NCBI RefSeq assembly: GCF_047675955.1
Contig: NC_132926.1
Coordinates: forward strand, 15,939,326-16,003,325
Length of the DNA stretch: 64,000 nt
Direction of reading: 5' to 3'
DNA from: Chlorocebus sabaeus
Lineage: Eukaryota; Chordata; Mammalia; Primates; Cercopithecidae
Shown: positions 57,877-64,000 of the stretch, piece after piece
Position numbering within the stretch: the stretch's first letter is position 1
How the letters are laid out: the number at the start of each line of letters is the position of its first letter
Translations under genes and position numbers: made by a program
Notes under the pieces: generated by a model
What the model saw: only the letters and a program-made list of their open reading frames with translations
Databases searched by the model: none
What the model was told of the DNA's origin: nothing

Positions 57877-58201
57877 ATTTTATTCCTTTTTTTTTTTTTT
57901 TTTTTTTTTTTTGAGACAAGATCTCACTCTTTCATTCAGGCTGGAGTTTGGAGTGCAGTCGCATGATCATGGCTCACTACAGTTTTGAATTCTTGGGCAC
58001 AAACAAGGCTTCTACCACAGTCTCCCGAGTAGCAGGGAATACAGGCATACACCACCATGCCTGGCTAATTTGTTCATTTTTAGTAGCGATAGAGTCTCAC
58101 TATGTTGCCCAGGCTGGCCTCAAACTCCTGGACCCAAGTAATCCTCCCACCTTGGCCTCTCAAAGTGGTAGAATTACAGGCATGAGCCACCACACCCGGC
58201 C
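57877..58201 (-). mobile_element. AluJ element, minus strand
   Basis: A reverse AluJ with a long T-run. A perfect 12-bp duplication, TGTCCCATATCT, at 57865-57876 and 58202-58213 sets its limits. The block GGCTGGCCTCAAACTCCTGG is AluJ-like. Confidence 0.96.
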
Positions 58202-58276
58202 TGTCCCATATCTTTGTCAACACTTGTCATTGCCTGGCTTTTTGATATATGCTCACCTAGAAGAAATCATATTTTT

Positions 58277-58355
58277 TATATATATATATGTGTGTGTATA
58301 TATATACATACACACACACACACACATATACATACACACACACATATATATATAC
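58277..58355. repeat. Compound (TA)/(TG)/(CA) microsatellite
   Basis: About 79 bp of alternating TA, TG, TA, CA and TA blocks, almost entirely alternating purine-pyrimidine and partly self-complementary. It directly abuts the T-run of the next Alu. Confidence 0.95.
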
Positions 58356-58652
58356 TTTTCTTTTTTTGAAATGGAGTTTTGCTCTAGTTGTCCAGGCTGG
58401 AGTGCAATGGTGCAATCTTGGCTCACTGCAACCTCCACCTCCTAGGTTCAAGCGATTCTCCTGCCTCAGCCTCCTGAGTAGCTGGGATTACAGGCACCTG
58501 TCACCATGCCTGGCTAATTTTTTTGTATTTTTAGCAGAGACAGGGTTTTATCATGTTGGCCAGGCTGGTCTCGATCTCCCAGTCTCAAGTGATCCACCCA
58601 CCTTGGTCTCCCAAAGTGCTGGGATAGCAAATGTGAGCCATTGCGCCTGACC
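58356..58652 (-). mobile_element. AluS-like element, minus strand
   Basis: A reverse full-length Alu: TTTTTTTGAAATGGAGTTTT, TTTTTAGCAGAGACAGGGTT, ending GTGAGCCATTGCGCCTGACC. Frames across it and the microsatellite are shadows. Confidence 0.94.
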
Positions 58653-58864
58653 TATGGTTTTAATATAATGTGAATAACATGGTTGAACATCTTTTCATAT
58701 ATTCATGACCAATTTATGCTTACTTTTTAATGTTCATTGCTACTCATTTCTTTTCCTCATTTTTATATTTGGTTGCTTTTTTTTGTCTTATTGAATCATT
58801 TGAGTTATTTACATATTGAGTCATTTACTCAAACTTCTAGAAACTCATATTCCTTGCATTACAA

Positions 58865-58985
58865 TGAGGATAATATTGGAATTTGAATGATTGTGCCGCA
58901 ATGAAGAATACATGAGTTAATAGATTTAAAATGCTTAAGATAGTGCCTTGCATAGATGAAGAGCTAGTTAATATTTTTATTACTA
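58865..58985 (+). mobile_element. MIR SINE 3' part, plus strand
   Basis: AATACATGAGTTAATAGATT, TTAAAATGCTTAAGATAGTG, then CCTTGCATAGATGAAGAGCT follow the MIR 3' half. Confidence 0.6.
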
Positions 58986-59599
58986 AACATATGTTTGCTA
59001 TAACTATTTCTACTTGGTGAGACATACTAGGTAAGAAAGCAATTAATGGTAAAGCGAAGTTGTATAAAAATTGCAAACTGCCAGCTTCGTTTTTCCCTCT
59101 AGGATACAGAAAATCACAAGAGAATGTCACTGCCACCCAAATCATAAAAATATTCTAACCTACAAAATCACAGTTTATTGAAGCCCATTGGAAAGCTGAA
59201 TAAAATAAAAATTCAAAAAAATGCCAAACTCCTACTGAGAAAGAAGGAAGCCATCTCTGCTTTTCTCCTTGACAGAGCACCTGAAGGGGGTAGAAAATTT
59301 ATAAATGCTGATAAAAAGCAACCAAATACATTTCAAAAGTGAAAGTCTGAATGCATATTGGTGTGGCAGTCTAGAATCCCAGCTTATGACAGGAGCAAAG
59401 GATGTCTGCACCAACATTTTTGTCCAGAAGCCTTCACCAAATGTTTTTGAGACAGACTAGAGGCAGTGCAAGATAGCTGGCTCTTACTGAGACGAAGATA
59501 AAGTATGTGGCTTCCTAATACCTGAGGGTAGGGCTTGAAATTTAGAAAAACCCTACAGGTAATCCAGTATTTGCCATGAATACCTGGAAGCTATTGGCT
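58986..59599. other. Unclassified segment
   Basis: No gene is recognised. The later part may already be the 5' region of the L1M that follows. Confidence 0.35.
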
Positions 59600-60917
59600 G
59601 TCACTGGGGAAGGAAGAAGAGAGCTGAGAGTACCCCTACATCTCCCTAGCCACCTATGAAACAGGTTCACAGAGCCTGCTGAAGTCTGAGGGTATAGACT
59701 TAGAAATTAGAGAACCTTGTGGACATGCTAAACCATGTCTGCTAATTATGAAACAGTGACTATCTATGGCTATATAGCTGGAGGTAAGGCAGGAAAGCTG
59801 AAAGAAACACTCCTGAGGCAGAAGCACATGGGGCCTGTTGAAGTTTGAAGGCAAAGTCACAAGCAAAAAGTATGAGAGAAGTTCTACAGGCTGTTAAGGT
59901 GTTTTACAGCATACCAGGTAGGATCCATCTACAAAGAGGAGAGATAGCAAGAAGAGGCACATGCTGTAGGCTTACAAATTCCATGTCAAATAATTGTAAG
60001 CTTGTGGTGAAATGAATCTAACTTAAGCAACAACAACAATTAAAAAACCCAGACTCATTTCAAATACAGACTAGCCTGGAAATAGACTGACATAACCCAC
60101 ACATTAACAGCCAGAAAGAGGAAGCATGACCTTTTGTAGGTAAAAATATTATTTACTTTAGTCTTTATTTATATTAGACATTCAATAAAAAATCATAAGA
60201 CATACAAAGAATAAAACACTGTGATTCATTATCAAGGGAGAAAATGGTCAGAATTAGACAATATATAACCCAGATGTTGAATTTTTATAGGGCATCTTTA
60301 AAATAACTATGATACATATGTTAAATAGTATAGTGGAAAAGGTTCACAACATTCATGAACAGATGGGAAATTTCAATGGAGATATGGAAACTATGAAAAA
60401 AGCACCTAGATGACAAAATTCAAAAAAACTGAAAATTCAAAAGGAAGAAAAACTGATAGAGATCAAACAAAATTCCTTTGATGGGTGTACTGGCAGACAG
60501 AGAATAGCATTGGATAGAATCAGTAAATGTGAAGACAGATCAATAGAAACAAAAAGATGAAAAATAAAATAGTGTGCCCATGATCTGAAGGACAACATGA
60601 ATTGGTCTCATGTATGTGTAATCAGTGTGATAGAAGGAAAAGAGAAAGAAATTAGGACAGAAGAAATATTTGGAGAGGTAATGATTGTGAATTTATCTAA
60701 CATTTTGAAAGAAATTATCTAACAGATTGAAGAAATTCAGTAAACTACAAATAGGATAAATACAAAGAAAAACAAATCAAGGCATGTCATGTCAAACTGC
60801 TGAAAATGAGTAGAAAATCTTGAAAGTGGCCAAAAGAAGACACATAAAGGCAAAATGATGAGAATGGCAGCTGACTTCTCAGCAAAAACAACATGACACG
60901 TTTAAGAGTGAAAAAAA

Positions 60918-61209
60918 GGCTGGGTGCTGTGGCTCACACCAGTAATCCCAGCACTTTGGGAGGCCAAGGCAGGGGGATTGTTTGAGTCTAGGAGTTCAAG
61001 ACCAGCCTGGGCAACATAGTGAGACCCCATCTCTACAAAAAATAGTAAACTAGCTGAGCATGGTGGCAGTGCCTGGGGTCCCAGCTATTCAGGAGATTGA
61101 GGTGGTGGGAGCACTTGAGCCCGGGAGTTCGACTGCAGTGAGCTGTAATGGTACGACCGCACTCATCCTAGGTGACAGAGTCAGACACTGTTTCAAAAAA
61201 AAAAAAAAA
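60918..61209 (+). mobile_element. AluJ-like element inside the L1M ORF1
   Basis: A plus-strand Alu (GGCTGGGTGCTGTGGCTCAC to a 15-A tail) with AluJ-type blocks. The L1M ORF1 text continues directly on both sides. Confidence 0.93.
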
Positions 61210-61700
61210 GCCACAAAGAGGAAGTAAATCTGGTATTCAATATCCAGCAAAAATATACTTCAAAACTGAAGCAAAATAAAGGCATTTCAGACAGACAGAT
61301 CTGGGAAAATTTGCCTTCAATAGACAAATCCCACAAGAAATTTCTTAAAAAAATTTTTCGGCCTAAAAGAACATACTGTCGAGTAGAAATCCAATTTTGC
61401 AGAAAGGAATGAAGAACATCAGGAACAAGCATGTTAATAAATTTATCTGCACAGATAAGAGGCTAAATAAATATTTTAAATCTCTTTAAAAGTATGTGGC
61501 TATTTAAATATAAATATGACAATGTGATATGGTATTTACAGGATATGTTAAAGTCAACATATGAAAACACGAATGCAAAAGACAGGGAGTGATAAGTAAA
61601 AGTACACTATCATAAGGTTGTTATTTGCAAAGTACTTATTGGCAAAGTAGTACACGTTTTTTTGAAGTGAGTCTTGAGACAACCTCAGGATCTACATTCT

Positions 61701-61746
61701 AATCTTTCAACCAGTAAAAACTAACAGAGATGCATGATTAAAAGAT
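61701..61746 (+). repeat. 46-bp direct repeat, copy 1
   Basis: Matches 63955-64000 with three mismatches: AATCTTTCAACCAGTAAAAA and GAGATGCATGATTAAAAGAT are shared. Confidence 0.92.
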
Positions 61747-62180
61747 CGATAGAGGGGAAAAAAGGAGATAGTCTATTATATTCAATAAAATAAGGAAAAA
61801 AATGAGGAATAGAGGAATTAAAAGCATTTAGAACAAGGAGAACTCAAACACGAAGATGTTAGACTTAAACTCAAGTGTATCAGCAATTACATTAATGTAA
61901 ATAGACTAAAAGCCCAAATTAAAAGACAGATTTTGTCAGACTCAATGAAGAACAAGTCCTAAACACACATTATATTTAGAGGAAACACATTTAAACATTA
62001 AAATACAGACATGTTGAAACTAAAAGGAAGGGAAAAGTTATGCAAAAATTATCTTTAAAAAACTGGTGTGGCTAAATTAAAAAGTCAGCTTCAGGATGAA
62101 GAGTATTACCAGATCTAAAGAGAAGCATTGCAAATTATAAAAGTCAAATATCAAGATCATATAAAATATGATTTTTAAAA

Positions 62181-62610
62181 TTCTGTGTATATGGTGAATC
62201 ATATTAATTAATTTGCATATGTTGAACCATCCTTGCATCCCTGGAATAAAACCCAATTGGTTGTGGTGTATAGTATCTTTTTGATGTCTATGGATTTTGT
62301 TTGCTAGTATTTTGTGGAGGATTTTGCCTCAAATGTTCATCAAGGATATTTGCATCAAATGTTCATCAGGGATATTGTTGTTGTTGTTCTGTGACTGCCT
62401 GGCTTTGGTAGAATGGTGATGCTGGCTTTGTAGAATGAGTTAGGGAGGATTTCCTTCTCCTCTACTTTTTGGGACAGTTTCAGTAGGATTGGCATTAGTT
62501 CTTCCTTGTATGGTCTGGTAGAATTCAGTTGTGAACTCCTCTGGTACTGGGCTTTTTGTTTTATTTGGGAGACTATTTTATTCCTGATTCAATTTCACTG
62601 CTTGTAATTA
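62181..62610 (-). mobile_element. Inverted 5' part of an L1PB/L1MA-type insertion
   Basis: Reverse-complement ORF2 (start of RT region): TTTGCATATGTTGAACCATC, CTTGCATCCCTGGAATAAAA, GAATGAGTTAGGGAGGATTT, GGTAGAATTCAGTTGTGAAC. In L1 coordinates it lies immediately upstream of the plus-strand piece that follows, as expected for a twin-priming inversion. Confidence 0.85.
62325..62376. repeat. 26-bp tandem duplication within the L1
   Basis: Units 62325-62350 and 62351-62376 share TCAAATGTTCATCA and differ at two positions. The L1 consensus has the unit once. Confidence 0.88.
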
Positions 62611-63615
62611 GGTAGATGTAGAAAAAACATTCAATAAACCCCTCAAAAAACTAGGCATAGAAGGAACATACCTCAAAATAATAAAAGCCATATATGACCA
62701 ACCCACAATCAACATCATACTGGAAGGGGAAATGTTGAAAGCATTTCCTGTAAGAACTCTAACAAGACAAGGATGCCCATTTTCACCATTCCTATTCAAC
62801 ACAGGATTGGAAGTCCTAGCTAGAGCTACTAGTCAAGGGAAAGAATGAAAGGCACCCAATTTGGAAAAAAAAGATGAAGTAAAATTATCTCTGTTCATGA
62901 ATAGTATTAATATAATCTTACACCAGAAACCCTTAAAGACTTCTCTGAAAGACTCCTAGATTTGGTAAATGATTCAGTAAAGTTTCAGGATGCAAAATCA
63001 ATTCACAAAAATTAGCAGCATTTCTGTACAGCAACAACAATCAAGCTAGGAATCAAGCCAAGAACTGCATATTACTAAAAATAATGACAAATAAAATAAG
63101 ATAAAATAAAATAGAATACCGACAGATAGATTTAATCAAGGAGGTAAAAGATATCTACAAGGAGAACCAAAACACTGATTCAAGAAATTGTAGATAATTG
63201 AAACAAGTGGAAAAACATCCCACACTCATGAATTGGAAGAGTCAATATTATTAAAACAACCATGCTTCCCAAAGCAATGTACAGACTCAATGTTATTCCT
63301 GTCAAATTACCAATGTCATATTTGACAGAATTAGAAAAAAAGAATCCTAAAATTCATATGGAACCAAAAAAGAGCCTGAATAGCCAAAGCATTCCTAAGC
63401 AAAAACAAACAATAACAAAAAACCAAAGCTGAAGGCATCACGTTAGTCAGCTTCAAATTACATTACAAGGATATAGTAACCAAAACAGCAAGCTACTACG
63501 GTAAAAATAGACACATAAATTAATGGAAACAGAATAGAGAATCCAGAAATAAAACCACATAACCTGCAACCAACTGATCTTTGATAAAGTTGGCAAAAAC
63601 AAACCATAGAAAAAA
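62611..63615 (+). mobile_element. Plus-strand part of the same L1, 3' end missing
   Basis: ORF2 text resumes in the sense direction: GATGTAGAAAAAACATTCAA, AAAATAATAAAAGCCATATA, AACAAGACAAGGATGCCC, CTGTTCATGAATAGTATTAA (decayed FADD site), and later AACCAACTGATCTTTGATAA. It ends about 1.5 kb short of the L1 3' end with no 3' UTR or A-tail, so the 3' part was lost. All frames are broken. Confidence 0.85.
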
Positions 63616-63954
63616 AACCCTGAGGAAATTGCCACTAGCAGTCAGTAGGAGTTGGATAGAACAGAGCATCAAGATTTTGAGTAGCTGAACTTGAAACATT
63701 TAAAAAATATTTTAGTTTCTATTCATTTTCCAAAGCTTGACCAATGTTTAAATAATAGAACGTCAAGTTTCAGGATGGGAAAGTGAATAAACACACACTT
63801 CTAAGAAAGAATGAATGGTAATAGAGGTGCAGTATTCTGAGGTTTTTTTTTTTAATTTTTAATTTTAAATGTTTAAATTTTAAATTTTTAAATATTAGGG
63901 CTTAAAGAAATGCATGCAGATTCCACTGTATAAAGGAAGCTTTTGTTTTCCCTC
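63616..63954. other. Unclassified segment with an AT-rich tract
   Basis: An AT-rich low-complexity tract runs at 63842-63895 (T10 then TTTAAATT-type repeats). Nothing else is recognised. Confidence 0.42.
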
Positions 63955-64000
63955 AATCTTTCAACCAGTAAAAATTCATAGAGATGCATGATTAAAAGAT
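63955..64000 (+). repeat. 46-bp direct repeat, copy 2, running off the window
   Basis: Matches 61701-61746 (43 of 46). The match is still perfect at the last base of the window, so it probably continues outside. Confidence 0.9.

Larger units (their letters stand above)
57690..58760 (-). mobile_element. Old L1M fragment, minus strand, with two Alus and a microsatellite
   Basis: Reverse L1 3'-region phrases are readable: GAAGCTATCATACTAATTTC, a CCAGGTGGTGCATCAATAGA block, TTTGTCAACACTTGTCATTG, CTGGCTTTTTGATATATGCT, and, after the second Alu, GGTTGAACATCTTTTCATAT. The order is right for the antisense of an old L1. Confidence 0.65.
59600..62165 (+). mobile_element. Old L1M, 5' region to ORF2 start, plus strand
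   Basis: ORF1 phrases are in order: TTGGATAGAATCAGTAAATG, AAATATTTGGAGAGGTAATG, TTGAAGAAATTCAGTAAACT, AAAATCTTGAAAGTGGCCAA, then (after an Alu) TCAATATCCAGCAAAAATAT. ORF2 endonuclease phrases follow: TGTATCAGCAATTACATTAA, then TGTAAATAGACTAAAAGCCC. All frames are broken. It stops near 62165, where an inverted, younger L1 piece begins. The 59600-60400 portion is assigned mainly by position. Confidence 0.65.

Noticed and set aside
57948..58650. 165- and 120-codon frames across Alus and a microsatellite
   Set aside because: They are antisense-Alu frames joined through the TA/CA repeat. Alu-derived frames of this type are common and not genes.

Overview
The window looks like gene-poor, intergenic or deep-intronic DNA from a catarrhine primate, most likely human. 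The evidence is the repeat content: about 22 Alu copies ranging from old AluJ to one clear AluY, primate L1PA and L1PB LINEs, older L1M/L2/MIR fragments, MaLR (THE1/MST/MLT1) LTRs, and hAT-Charlie fossils (MER20, MER5A). I found no protein-coding exon, tRNA, rRNA or CRISPR array that I can support. Every reading frame over about 60 codons either falls in a known repeat or lacks any recognisable domain, so I list none as a gene. The only coding remnants I recognise are dead LINE-1 ORF1/ORF2 pseudogenes and a decayed MaLR internal region. Repeat subfamily names are by eye, without RepeatMasker.

Layout. 0-12 kb is mostly old unique DNA with MaLR LTRs (1.1-1.5 and 3.7-4.1 kb), MIR/L2 scraps, two old L1M 3' ends and Alus at 1.8, 7.6, 9.2, 9.5 and 11.2 kb. 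12.3-15.3 kb is a 5'-truncated L1PB, split by an Alu. 15.3-24 kb is old DNA with four Alus, an MLT1 LTR, an L2, a MER20 and a short L1PA tail.

24-40.4 kb is the structural centre. An old plus-strand L1M element is broken apart by a MER5A (itself split by an Alu), a second Alu, a nearly full-length but inactivated 6.4-kb L1PA, a third Alu, and a minus-strand MaLR element that itself contains two Alus. The L1M resumes in register after most of these insertions, so the relative order of events can be read. 40.4-45.3 kb has a MIR, two Alus (one AluY) and an L2 split by an Alu.

45.3-57.7 kb is strikingly poor in young repeats (one Alu, MIRs, one probable ERVL-type LTR). It includes a slightly GC-richer stretch near 46-48 kb with a G-quadruplex motif, and it is the best place to look for constrained regulatory DNA. 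57.7-64 kb returns to LINE territory: a minus-strand L1M with two Alus and a microsatellite, a plus-strand L1M with an AluJ, and an L1 whose 5' part is inverted (twin-priming structure).

Nothing here amounts to a new biological system. The best unexplained signals are: a 77/83-bp near-identical direct repeat 1 kb apart in unique DNA (51.25 and 52.27 kb); an unclassified, ancient inverted repeat pair flanking the L1PB (11.5 and 16.0 kb); a 46-bp direct repeat whose second copy runs off the window end; and two adjacent perfect hairpins at 41.7 kb.
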